15,033 bases of DNA, from assembly GCA_019415925.1 (NCBI GenBank), contig DXYG01000066.1:1-15033 (forward strand), in the 5' to 3' direction. A model generated the notes under the pieces. That model was not told where the DNA came from. It made no database searches and worked only from the letters and a program-made list of their open reading frames with translations. Positions 1 through 7,065 of this stretch are shown piece after piece. The DNA comes from Clostridiales bacterium (GTDB lineage: Bacteria > Bacillota > Clostridia > Oscillospirales > Acutalibacteraceae). The position numbers and the translations under genes are program-made. Each line of letters starts with the position of its first letter. Position 1 is the first letter of the stretch.

Positions 1-3
1 GAC

Positions 4-148
4 ACAGGGGTCATTCCCTACATTATTGTAAAACGCACCGCTAAATTATCGTTTATATTACAAATTAAGCCCAAAATCAAGCGGAGAAGAGGGATAATCA
101 GAAAATTATAATCTTTCCCAAAAATCTATTATAGGGAACAACCCCTGT
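4..148. repeat. Imperfect inverted repeat at window edge
   Basis: The segment 4-20 (ACAGGGGTCATTCCCTA) is the reverse complement of 132-148 (TAGGGAACAACCCCTGT) apart from two adjacent mismatches. Weaker pairing continues inward at 22, 24 and 25 with 127-130. The arms enclose about 110 bases of AT-rich DNA with no ORF. The arrangement resembles a small non-autonomous repeat with terminal inverted repeats. The left arm lies at the window start, so the true outer end cannot be seen. It sits just downstream of the minus-strand spoVAE-like gene and could also act in its 3' end, although no clear T-run follows either arm. No coding region is seen in 1-159. Confidence 0.45.
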
Positions 149-159
149 ATTTTTCAACG

Positions 160-528
160 CTAAAATTTATCCCCGGATTTTGTGCAGAGGGCGGCTATAA
201 GTCCGAAGAAGATTGCGGCGGCAATTCCGCCTGCGGCGCTTGTCAGTCCTCCCGTCAGAATTCCGAGTGCTCCGTCCTGAGCAAGTGCTTCCTTAACGCC
301 TTCGCACATTACATATCCGAATCCGCTGATTGGCACGGACGCTCCTGCTCCTGCAAATTCCGCAAGCGGCTTGTAAAGCCCGACTGCACCCAGAATTACG
401 CCTGCAACGACAAACCCCGTAAGTATTCTTGCAGGGGTAAGCTTTGTTTTATCAATAAGAATCTGTCCGACTACGCAGATTAATCCGCCTACCCAGAAAG
501 CATTAATGTAATCCATAATTCCGTCCAT
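160..528 (-). CDS. spoVAE: Stage V sporulation protein AE (SpoVAEb-type)
   Basis: The 122-residue hydrophobic protein is close to the usual length of SpoVAEb, a SpoVAC/SpoVAEB family membrane protein. SpoVA proteins are made in the forespore and form the channel that moves Ca-dipicolinate into the developing spore and out at germination. Recognisable family stretches are GGLICVVGQILIDKTKLTPA near the N-terminus, GLYKPLAEFAGAGASVPISG in the middle and a final helix AAAIFFGLIAAL. Three to four membrane segments are likely. The start is supported by AAAGGAG seven bases upstream of the ATG. The second Met (residue 5) is a less likely start. The usual partners spoVAC and spoVAD are not upstream. 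The 240 bases before it hold no gene, so this copy is a stand-alone unit, perhaps a second paralogue. A SigG-type promoter would be expected, but I found no convincing one. Confidence 0.9.
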   Translation of the reverse strand: MDGIMDYINAFWVGGLICVVGQILIDKTKLTPARILTGFVVAGVILGAVGLYKPLAEFAGAGASVPISGFGYVMCEGVKEALAQDGALGILTGGLTSAAGGIAAAIFFGLIAALCTKSGDKF

Positions 529-605
529 AATAACGCTCCTTTAATTTTTGTGGTCATTATCAATAAATATTGTTTTCAATTTTTGTTGATTAATTCCCGT
601 TACCT

Positions 606-640
606 TGAATTTATGTGATGAAAAACTGAATTTTTGTGAT
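606..640 (+). promoter_or_regulatory. 21-bp-spaced direct repeat abutting a -35 box
   Basis: TGAATTTATGTGAT (606-619) recurs as TGAATTTTTGTGAT (627-640), identical at 13 of 14 positions and shifted by exactly 21 bases, about two DNA turns. The second copy ends one base before the -35 hexamer TTGACC at 642. Looser AATTTTTGTk copies lie at 543 and 578. Placement and phasing suggest a binding site for a regulator of the ABC operon, possibly also of the divergent spoVAE-like gene. The regulator is unknown. Confidence 0.4.
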
Positions 641-641
641 T

Positions 642-670
642 TTGACCTGTTTTTTTAGAATTTATATACA
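642..670 (+). promoter_or_regulatory. Promoter of the ABC operon
   Basis: TTGACC (642-647), a 17-base spacer and TATACA (665-670) make a good SigA-type promoter about 100 bases before the ATPase gene. A second candidate -10, TATAAT at 690-695, lacks a good -35. The leader between promoter and gene has no obvious terminator-like hairpin. Confidence 0.6.
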
Positions 671-770
671 CAAAAACAATTTTTTATAGTATAATCTATA
701 ATGTTTAAATCTGCTTTTTGGTGTAAAATGCAGACTTCATACATACTAATTTTAAGGAGTGAAAAGTCAC

Positions 771-1736
771 ATGGTCGAGGTTAAACACCTTACTAAATGT
801 TATGGCGACATAAAGGCCGTTGATGACATCAGCTTCACCGTTGAAACGGGTGAAGTTCTCGGATTTCTCGGACCGAACGGTGCAGGAAAATCCACAACTA
901 TGAATATGATAACGGGTTACATTTCTTCCACAAGCGGAACCGTTACCATTGACGGAAGCGAAATCCTTGAGGACCCCAAGGAAACAAAGAAAAAAATCGG
1001 TTATCTTCCCGAAATTCCTCCGCTTTATGTTGATATGAGCGTCAGAAAGTATCTTGAGTTTATGTTTGACCTTAAAAAGGTTAAGCTCCCCAAAAAGGAG
1101 CATATTGAAGAGGTTATGCGACTTGTGCGCATTTCTGAGCAGTCGGAGCGTATTATCAAGAATCTTTCAAAAGGTTACCGTCAGCGTGTCGGCTTTGCTC
1201 AGGCTTTGCTCGGCAATCCGCCCGTGCTTATCCTTGACGAGCCTACAGTCGGTCTTGACCCCAAGCAGATTATCGAAATCCGCAAGCTTATAAAGAGCCT
1301 CGGCAAAAAGCATACGGTCATTTTCTCATCACACGTGCTTTCCGAAATTTCTGCTACCTGCGACAGAATCATAGTTATCTCAAACGGCAAAATCGTTGCA
1401 GATGCAAAAACAGAGGAGCTTTCAACTGCCGTTTCGGGTGAAGAAAAGCTTGCGCTTGAAATTGAGGGAGCTTCTGCCGACGTTATTTCTGCAATCAAGA
1501 AGATTCCTGCCGTTATCCGTGTCAACAAGGTTAAGTCTATGCGTGACAATACGGCAAAATATATGGTTGAATATGAAAATGGCGTTGACGTTCGCCGTGA
1601 CGTTTTCAGCGCAATGTCAAGAATAGGCTGCCCGATTCTCGATATGCAGTCGGGTAATGAAACCCTTGAGGATATGTTCCTTAAGCTGACAACGGCAGAC
1701 CAGAATAATTATCGTGAAAACGGAGGTAACAGCTGA
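771..1736 (+). CDS. ABC-2 type transporter ATP-binding protein (GldA/CcmA-like)
   Basis: The 321-residue cytoplasmic ATPase should energise the permease encoded next to it. Motifs read directly: Walker A GPNGAGKST (34-42), Q-loop region IGYLPE with Glu in the Q position (common in this subfamily), signature LSKGYRQRV (132-140), Walker B VLILDEP (152-158), D-loop GLDP and switch His188 in FSSHVLSE. The C-terminal ~100 residues form the extra domain common in ABC-2 ATPases. The start chosen is ATG 771. An in-frame GTG at 759 exists, but it overlaps the AAGGAG (754-759) that would serve as ribosome binding site. The stop overlaps the next start by one base, so translation is probably coupled. 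The family includes the gliding-associated GldA of Bacteroidetes, but here no gliding function is implied. The substrate is unknown. Confidence 0.93.
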   Translation: MVEVKHLTKCYGDIKAVDDISFTVETGEVLGFLGPNGAGKSTTMNMITGYISSTSGTVTIDGSEILEDPKETKKKIGYLPEIPPLYVDMSVRKYLEFMFDLKKVKLPKKEHIEEVMRLVRISEQSERIIKNLSKGYRQRVGFAQALLGNPPVLILDEPTVGLDPKQIIEIRKLIKSLGKKHTVIFSSHVLSEISATCDRIIVISNGKIVADAKTEELSTAVSGEEKLALEIEGASADVISAIKKIPAVIRVNKVKSMRDNTAKYMVEYENGVDVRRDVFSAMSRIGCPILDMQSGNETLEDMFLKLTTADQNNYRENGGNS

Positions 1737-2440
1737 TGGGTACGATTCTTAAAAGAGAGCTTTCCTCTTACTTTAACTCTGCTACAGCCTATGTTGTAAT
1801 GGCTACATACTTTATATTTTCGGGAATTTTCTTCACAGCTATCTGCTTTGGCTACAACACAACAAGCCTTGCAGGTGTGTACGGAAATATGTTCTACATT
1901 ATTATGTTCATTATCCCGATTATTACAATGAAAACCTTTTCCGAAGAAAAACGTCAGAAAACCGACCAGGCACTTCTGACCTCTCCGACAAGCCTTACCG
2001 AGATTGTAATCGGCAAGTTTCTGGGTGCATTCGTTCTCTTTGCCGCTTGCTGCTGCATTTTCCTTGTGTATGCTATTGTCATTTCATTCTTTGCAACACC
2101 TGACTGGCCTGTAATTCTTTGTACATTCATCGGAATCATTCTTCTCGGTGCTTCGCTTATTGCGATAAACGTGTTTATTTCTGCACTTACCGAGAGTATG
2201 ATTATCGCCGCAGTTGCAGGTATGGCTCTCGGACTTCTTATTTCGTTCCTCGGCAATATAAGCGATATGCTCTCAATTGACTGGGTAACGGCTATTCTTG
2301 AAAAAATCAATCCGCTTAATTACTATACAAACTTTACATACGGCATTTTAAGCATTGTAGACATTGTATTTTTCCTGACTCTTACGGGACTTTTCCTTTT
2401 CTTTACCGTTCGTGTTCTGGAAAAAAGACGCTGGAGCTAA
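1736..2440 (+). CDS. ABC-2 type transporter permease (GldF-like)
   Basis: This 234-residue integral membrane protein has about six hydrophobic segments, beginning with YVVMATYFIFSGIFFTAICF after the short cytoplasmic N-terminus MGTILKRELSSYFNSATAY, a typical ABC-2 permease opening. The loop TMKTFSEEKRQKTDQALLTS with EE-K-TDQ-LLTSP is characteristic of the GldF/NosY-like permease group. Its length fits a half-size permease that dimerises with two ATPases. The ATG overlaps the preceding TGA (TGATG), with GGAGG at 1722-1726 inside the upstream gene as ribosome binding site. It works with the ATPase and with the two membrane-anchored proteins downstream. The transported substrate cannot be read from the sequence. 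Confidence 0.9.
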   Translation: MGTILKRELSSYFNSATAYVVMATYFIFSGIFFTAICFGYNTTSLAGVYGNMFYIIMFIIPIITMKTFSEEKRQKTDQALLTSPTSLTEIVIGKFLGAFVLFAACCCIFLVYAIVISFFATPDWPVILCTFIGIILLGASLIAINVFISALTESMIIAAVAGMALGLLISFLGNISDMLSIDWVTAILEKINPLNYYTNFTYGILSIVDIVFFLTLTGLFLFFTVRVLEKRRWS

Positions 2441-2454
2441 GGGAGGTTATCTGA

Positions 2455-4068
2455 ATGAACGAAGAAAACAAGGTTCTTACACCAAATGAAACTCCCGAAA
2501 CTACAGTGGAGGATACAAAAGAAAATACACCTGAGAAAGTTGCAGTTAACAAAAAGAACAATAAGAATAAGCCCAAAAAGAAAAAGGAAAAGGGCAGCTT
2601 CAAGGCTTTTCTTAAATCGAGAAAGGCACGTCACGGCTCGCTGGCAATTGTAATTGTCGCTGTAGTAGTGGCAATTGTAATTGCGCTCAACGTAATCTGC
2701 GGACTGCTTGTTGACCGTTTTCCGGACTTAAAGCTTGATTTGACTGCTAATCAGTCGTTTGCTTTGCAGGACGATACAATCGACTACGTTTCTCACCTTA
2801 ACAAGGACGTAACGCTCTACGTTCTTATGCCTGAAAACGAGGTTGAAAATCAGGGCACATACTTTATTCAGGCTAAAAATCTGCTTGATAAAATCAAGAG
2901 CAATTCAAACGGCAAAATTGATATTAAGTATATTGACCTTACCTCCAACCCGACCTTTACGTCGAACTATCCGAATGTTGACTGGAACGGCGAAAGCGGA
3001 AACAACTACTTTATGCTTGTTGAGTGCGGAAAGCAGTACAAGGCTTTGAAGGTAGAGGACTGTTTTGAATATGACGAGTCAACCTACAGTTACTACGGTC
3101 AGTATCAGTTTACGGGCACTACTATTGAACAGGCTGTTGTTACTGCAATTCTCAACGTAACTGCTGACGACAAGGTTGTTGTTGATATGATTAAGGGCAA
3201 CAACGAGCAGGATTATTCGGCACTCAAGACATTGCTTGAAAACAACGCTTATGAAGTAAACGAAATTTCGCTTGTAACTCAGGACATTGACGATGACGCT
3301 GAGTTTATTATGATTTATGCTCCGTCTGTTGACCTTGACGAAAGCACAGTTGATAAGATTTCCGAGTGGCTTGACAACGACGGCAAGTACGGCAGAACGC
3401 TTATTTACGTTCCGTGCGCAGACAAGGTTGACACTCCGAACATTGACGCACTTCTTGACCAGTGGGGTATGCAGGTAAACGGCGGTTATGTTTTTGAAAC
3501 AAACACAGACTACCTTATCAGCGGCTCAACTCCGTATGCATTCATTACAGATTACAGCGACTACTACAAGGATAACCTTAAGAATTCAAAAATCCCCGTA
3601 GTAGTCAGCGACTCACACGATATTATCATCAAAGACAGCGAAATGGCTCATTCACTGCTCACAACCTCTGACAAGGCAGGCGTTCAGCCCTATGATTATG
3701 ACGAAAACTGGAATTATCAGGACGCAATCACAGGCGAGCCTCTTAACATTGCGGCTGAGGGCGTTAAAACAAACAACGACGAAAAATCATCAAGAGTTGT
3801 AGTATTCGGCTCTTTCACAATGTTCAATGAAACCGTAATGAGCTACAACAGCTACAACAACTCGGCATACTTTATGAATGTTGTAAATACAATTGCAGAT
3901 AAGGACGATACGGGAATCACAATTGAGTCAAAGTCGCTTGAAAGCGCAGAGCTTGGAGTAACGGACGTTACAACCCAGTCGATTATGATTGCAGTATTTG
4001 TAGTGATTCTTCCTGCCGCAATTCTTATAGCAGGACTTATCGTATGGCTGCGCAGGAGGAACAGATAA
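2455..4068 (+). CDS. GldG-like ABC transporter auxiliary protein
   Basis: This 537-residue protein has a charged, Lys/Asn-rich cytoplasmic tail (about 1-60, including a run KPKKKKEKG), one membrane helix at about 62-86, a large extracytoplasmic domain and a second helix at about 509-531 ending in WLRRRNR. The start of the outer domain (LDLTANQSFALQDDTIDYVS) and the overall plan match the GldG / ABC_transp_aux group (COG3225), found next to ATPase-permease pairs like the one upstream. Its role is to complete an ABC complex of uncertain substrate. In Bacteroidetes the equivalents were linked to gliding, while in Firmicutes their job is not established. The ribosome binding site is AGGGAGG, seven bases before the ATG. 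The spacer to the permease gene is only 14 bases. The stop overlaps the next ATG by one base. Confidence 0.85.
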   Translation: MNEENKVLTPNETPETTVEDTKENTPEKVAVNKKNNKNKPKKKKEKGSFKAFLKSRKARHGSLAIVIVAVVVAIVIALNVICGLLVDRFPDLKLDLTANQSFALQDDTIDYVSHLNKDVTLYVLMPENEVENQGTYFIQAKNLLDKIKSNSNGKIDIKYIDLTSNPTFTSNYPNVDWNGESGNNYFMLVECGKQYKALKVEDCFEYDESTYSYYGQYQFTGTTIEQAVVTAILNVTADDKVVVDMIKGNNEQDYSALKTLLENNAYEVNEISLVTQDIDDDAEFIMIYAPSVDLDESTVDKISEWLDNDGKYGRTLIYVPCADKVDTPNIDALLDQWGMQVNGGYVFETNTDYLISGSTPYAFITDYSDYYKDNLKNSKIPVVVSDSHDIIIKDSEMAHSLLTTSDKAGVQPYDYDENWNYQDAITGEPLNIAAEGVKTNNDEKSSRVVVFGSFTMFNETVMSYNSYNNSAYFMNVVNTIADKDDTGITIESKSLESAELGVTDVTTQSIMIAVFVVILPAAILIAGLIVWLRRRNR

Positions 4069-5612
4069 TGAAAAAGAACACCAAAATTTTGATAGTTGTT
4101 GCTGTAGCGGCTGTTCTGCTGATTGGCCTGATGCTTTTGCTTATTTTCCTGCCAAAGGGCGACAGCGAAGGCTCGGCTACCTATGACGAGGGCGTAAAGA
4201 TGACCGTTACTACAGATGAAAACGGCGTTCATCAGGCTGAAATCATCACTGACAAAGACGGTAACATCGAAAACAACAGCTACGGTACGCTTGTTGAGTA
4301 CGACACAAATAAAATTTCAACAATTCACATTGAAAACAGCAAGGGTACGCTTGATATTACTTCATACACTCCGATAAACGACAAGGGCGAAACCGACACT
4401 ACCGTATACACAATCAAGGGTTACGAGGATTTTGACCTTCAGAAGGGTGTTGCCGATACAATTGCAACCGCTGCCTCACACCTTGACTTTTCAAAGGTAA
4501 TCACTCTTGACAAGGATAAGGCTAAGGAATACGGATTTGACAATCCGAGGTCTACAGTTACAATTACCTATGATGATAAGACCAAGGCTGTAGTTTATGT
4601 GGGTGACGACGCTCCGCAGAGTGCAGGAACTTACATAAAATTCGGCGACGGAGATGCAGTTTATCTTGTAACAACCGACTCCGTAAGCGTATTCGACTAC
4701 GGTCTTACCGACCTTATGAGCCTTACAATCAACGATTCTGCAAAGGATTCCGACAACAGTCAGGCATCTTCAATCACACTTTCAGGCTCAAGCTTCGGCA
4801 GTGAAATCGAGCTTGTTCCCAACAGCGACGGCAAGAACTCCGCTTCCTACAGGATTACAAAGCCGAATGAGGGCTATGCAAGCGAGAGCGAAAGCAGTCT
4901 TGTTGAGGGTGCAATCAGAGGACTTTACGCCGAGAGCGTAAAAATGGTAAATCCGTCCTCAAATCAGCTCTCAGAGCTCGGACTTTCAACTCCCTATGCA
5001 GAGGTAAAGGCTGTTTATCCCGACACTACTGTTGACGTTATCAGCTCAAAGCCCGACGGCGAGGGCAAGGTATATATAATGGAAAAAGGCGGAAAAGTTG
5101 TATATGTTATGGCTTCTGCAAATCTGCCTTGGGTCACAACAAGCTACGAAAAGCTTGTCAGTGAATACGTGCTCAGTCCCAAGATGACATCGCTTTCTCA
5201 GGTCAGCATAAGCGACGGCAAAAAGACGTATGACTTCAATTTAAGCTCAAAAGAGGTTACTTCAACTGACAACGAGGGCAGTGAAACAACAACTACCCAG
5301 ACAAGCGTTAAGTGCGGTGACAAGGAAATTGAGCTTTCATACTTCTCAACGCTTTTCCAGAATATATCCTACACAGAGCTTGCAGATCAGGATTCCGAGA
5401 GCGCAAGCGGCACACCCGTTCTGACGATTACCTATACATACTCAACCGATAAGAGCAGTGATACGGTAAGCTTCTACGAAACAGGTGCAAACCGCTACGT
5501 TGCGTCTGTAAACGGAACTTCTGTAGGTCACGTTCACAAGTCCAACATCAACAAAGCTGTTAAGCAGATTGCCGACGTTGCGGCAAACAAACAAATTGAC
5601 TCGGTATTCTAA
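4068..5612 (+). CDS. DUF4340 domain-containing membrane-anchored protein
   Basis: The protein is 514 residues from ATG 4068. The start is set by AGGAGGA at 4054-4060 and the TAATG overlap with the previous gene; an in-frame ATG at 4044 lies before that site and is unlikely. A single N-terminal helix (about 7-28) anchors a long secreted domain. The DUF4340 core covers about 90-290, with the characteristic YGFDNPRSTVTITYDD at 155-170. A second, similar module appears at about 300-370 (ELGLSTPYAEVKAVYP). The remainder is Ser/Thr-rich. DUF4340 genes regularly follow GldG-like genes, so this is the fourth member of the ABC module and probably sits on the outer face of the membrane. No catalytic residues are recognised and no biochemical function is known to me. 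A strong terminator follows the stop within 12 bases. Confidence 0.85.
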   Translation: MKKNTKILIVVAVAAVLLIGLMLLLIFLPKGDSEGSATYDEGVKMTVTTDENGVHQAEIITDKDGNIENNSYGTLVEYDTNKISTIHIENSKGTLDITSYTPINDKGETDTTVYTIKGYEDFDLQKGVADTIATAASHLDFSKVITLDKDKAKEYGFDNPRSTVTITYDDKTKAVVYVGDDAPQSAGTYIKFGDGDAVYLVTTDSVSVFDYGLTDLMSLTINDSAKDSDNSQASSITLSGSSFGSEIELVPNSDGKNSASYRITKPNEGYASESESSLVEGAIRGLYAESVKMVNPSSNQLSELGLSTPYAEVKAVYPDTTVDVISSKPDGEGKVYIMEKGGKVVYVMASANLPWVTTSYEKLVSEYVLSPKMTSLSQVSISDGKKTYDFNLSSKEVTSTDNEGSETTTTQTSVKCGDKEIELSYFSTLFQNISYTELADQDSESASGTPVLTITYTYSTDKSSDTVSFYETGANRYVASVNGTSVGHVHKSNINKAVKQIADVAANKQIDSVF

Positions 5613-5623
5613 TTGAGCAGACA

Positions 5624-5664
5624 GGTCGGTGCATTGCTAAAAAGCGGTGCCCGACCGTTTTGTT
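5624..5664 (+). terminator. Rho-independent terminator of the ABC operon
   Basis: The left arm, GGTCGG then a bulged T (5630) then GCATTGCT (to 5638), pairs with AGCGGTGC then CCGACC (5643-5656), giving 14 pairs including two G-T wobbles. The loop is AAAA and GTTTTG follows. It starts 11 bases after the DUF4340 stop codon. The stem sequence is closely related to the terminator at 10031. Confidence 0.9.
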
Positions 5665-5802
5665 ATAGTGTGGAGAGTGGAGTTTCGGTCGAGTGGATAA
5701 ATTGCTATAATTCAAAAGTTGAGTTCCCGAATTTATTTATATTGCGGCGTTGCCGCAGAGACGATTTTTTAATATTGTAGCGGCGAACTGTGTTCGCCAT
5801 AT

Positions 5803-5833
5803 ATTTTATAAATTGCAATGCAATTTATAAAAT
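5803..5833. repeat. 31-base perfect palindrome
   Basis: ATTTTATAAATTGCA (5803-5817) is the exact reverse complement of 5819-5833, around a single A at 5818. With the adjacent GGCGAAC hairpin and the following 27-base inverted pair it forms the core of the intergenic element. As DNA it could extrude a cruciform, and as RNA it would form a 14-15 bp AU-rich hairpin. It is not followed by a T-run, so it is not a typical terminator. Confidence 0.8.
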
Positions 5834-5916
5834 GGGACGTCAGGGATGCCGTCCCCTACGGCTATAGTGGAAACGTTTGAAATATATTTCGTAGGGGACG
5901 GGTTCCCACACGTCCC
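5834..5916. repeat. 27-base inverted repeat pair
   Basis: Positions 5834-5860 and 5890-5916 are reverse complements at 23 of 27 bases, sharing GGGACGT at the outer and CCGTCCCCTACG at the inner end. The 29-base space between them and the outer flank each hold AAACGTTT (with GGAAACGTTT at 5869-5878 and its reverse complement just beyond the right arm). GC-rich hairpins of this type are common intergenic repeats in gut Clostridia. Confidence 0.7.
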
Positions 5917-6006
5917 GAAACGTTTCCAATTTATCAACATAAAATCAGCAAACAAACCTTTCCAAACAACACGCACTATTATAAATTCGGAACGAAGCGA
6001 CCCGAA

Positions 6007-6041
6007 ACTCCATACTCCACACTTCACACTCCAAACTCTTA
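6007..6041. repeat. Degenerate heptanucleotide tandem repeat
   Basis: Five consecutive 7-base units are visible: ACTCCAT, ACTCCAC, ACTTCAC, ACTCCAA and ACTCTTA. The left end of the element at 5668-5683 carries the same heptamers in the opposite orientation. The array ends nine bases before the -35 box of the glycosyltransferase promoter. Confidence 0.75.
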
Positions 6042-6049
6042 AAAATGTG

Positions 6050-6078
6050 TAGACTTTTTTGTCGGCGTTTGTTATAAT
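6050..6078 (+). promoter_or_regulatory. Promoter of the glycosyltransferase-gtrA pair
   Basis: TAGACT (6050-6055), a 17-base spacer and TATAAT (6073-6078) are seen. Transcription would start near 6085, leaving a short leader of about 18 bases. This favours ATG 6103 over ATG 6085 as the start of the next gene. Confidence 0.65.
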
Positions 6079-6102
6079 AAAAAAATGAAAAGGGTGATAC
6101 AT

Positions 6103-7065
6103 ATGAAAACGATTGATTTAGTCGTTCCCTGTTACAACGAGGAAGCAGGACTTGAGCATTTTGTGCTTGAAACCAACAAGGTAATCAACTCGCTTCCCGA
6201 GTACAGTTTCAGATACATTCTTGTAAACGACGGCAGCCGTGACAAAACTTATCTTGTAATGAAAAAGCTTGCAAAACAATTTTCAAATATCAAATACATC
6301 TGCTTTTCAAGAAATTTTGGCAAGGAGGCTGCAATGTATGCAGGACTTCAGCACTCAACGGCAGACTATGTTGTTGTAATGGACGCTGATTTACAGCATC
6401 CGCCCGAGATTTTTCCGCAGATGATTGAGGCTCTTGAAAAAGAGGGCTATGACTGTTGTGCAACAAAGCGTGACGAGCGTGAGGGTGAGAGCAAATTCAG
6501 AGGAATTTTCTCTAAGCTTTTTTTCAAAATTTCCAACAAGCTCACTGACGTTAAAAATCCCTACGGCGCAATGGACTACCGTATGATGACAAGGCAGATG
6601 GTCGATTCTATCCTCGAGCTCGGCGAGGTTCAGCGTTTTTCAAAGGGTATTTTCTCGTGGGTAGGCTTTAACACAAAATGGGTTTCCTTCAAGACTGTTG
6701 ACCGTCAGCTCGGCACAACGACGTGGAAATTTTCAAGCCTGTTTAAATATGCGCTTGACGGAATCACCTGCTTTTCGGTTGCACCACTGCGTTTTACGGC
6801 TGTTATGGGCGGCGTAATTTTCGTAATTTCGCTTATCTATATTTTAATTACGCTTATTCAGACATTGTTTTTCGGAATTACTACTCCGGGTTACGTAACA
6901 ACGCTGTGTGCTGTGCTGTTCCTTGGCGGCATTACCGAAATGTCAATAGGAATTCTCGGAGAGTACATCGGCAGAATTTATATGGAGTCGAAGGACAGAC
7001 CGATTTATATAACAAAGTACTCAAATTTTGAGGAAGAAAACAACGAAGAAAAGGACAGTGAATGA
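6103..7065 (+). CDS. Family 2 glycosyltransferase, polyprenyl-phosphate sugar synthase type (GtrB/CsbB-like)
   Basis: The 320-residue membrane enzyme is predicted to move a sugar from a nucleotide donor to undecaprenyl phosphate at the inner face of the membrane. The N-terminal GT-A domain starts VVPCYNEE and has VNDGS (about 41-45), DAD in VVMDADLQHPPE (94-96, metal/nucleotide binding) and the KRDEREGES acceptor loop. Two C-terminal helices (about 231-252 and 265-286) and the tail GEYIGRIYMESKDRP are typical of the DPM1/GtrB/CsbB/ArnC-like group. The start chosen is ATG 6103, preceded by AAAGGGTGAT. ATG 6085 would be nearly leaderless. The gene overlaps a GtrA-like gene, the usual flippase partner, so the pair probably supplies a flipped lipid-linked sugar for decorating a cell-wall polymer or lipoteichoic acid. 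Donor sugar and final acceptor are not readable. Confidence 0.9.
   Translation: MKTIDLVVPCYNEEAGLEHFVLETNKVINSLPEYSFRYILVNDGSRDKTYLVMKKLAKQFSNIKYICFSRNFGKEAAMYAGLQHSTADYVVVMDADLQHPPEIFPQMIEALEKEGYDCCATKRDEREGESKFRGIFSKLFFKISNKLTDVKNPYGAMDYRMMTRQMVDSILELGEVQRFSKGIFSWVGFNTKWVSFKTVDRQLGTTTWKFSSLFKYALDGITCFSVAPLRFTAVMGGVIFVISLIYILITLIQTLFFGITTPGYVTTLCAVLFLGGITEMSIGILGEYIGRIYMESKDRPIYITKYSNFEEENNEEKDSE

Larger units (their letters stand above)
5668..6041. repeat. Composite intergenic element with heptameric inverted ends
   Basis: The gene-free stretch between the ABC terminator and the glycosyltransferase promoter is bounded by inverted ends. Positions 5668-5691 match the reverse complement of 5998-6022 with two mismatches and one single-base gap. 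Inside lie at least four more inverted structures: TGCGGC-GTT-GCCGCA (5743-5757), GGCGAAC-TGT-GTTCGCC (5782-5798), a 31-base perfect palindrome (5803-5833) and a 27-base inverted pair (5834-5860 with 5890-5916). The layout resembles a non-autonomous mobile or REP-like element, or several nested ones. No transposase or credible ORF is present, and target-site duplications were not identified. Confidence 0.6.

Noticed and set aside
529..600. SigG promoter for the spoVAE-like gene
   Set aside because: Minus-strand GAATTA and CAATATT boxes can be picked out, but they match the SigG consensus too loosely to annotate.
759..770. GTG 759 as start of the ABC ATPase
   Set aside because: It overlaps the only ribosome binding site, and the family N-terminus begins at the later ATG 771.
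705..1103. Minus-strand ORF of 132 codons
   Set aside because: It overlaps the ABC ATPase gene and its leader, has no ribosome binding site and its protein looks like an antisense shadow.
5668..6041. CRISPR array
   Set aside because: The repeats are inverted and of several kinds, without regular direct repeats and unique spacers; no cas genes are present.
5806..6102. Minus-strand ORF of 98 codons and an overlapping plus-strand ORF of 68 codons (5846-6052)
   Set aside because: Both run through palindromic and heptameric repeats. The predicted peptides are low-complexity translations of repeats, with no start signals.
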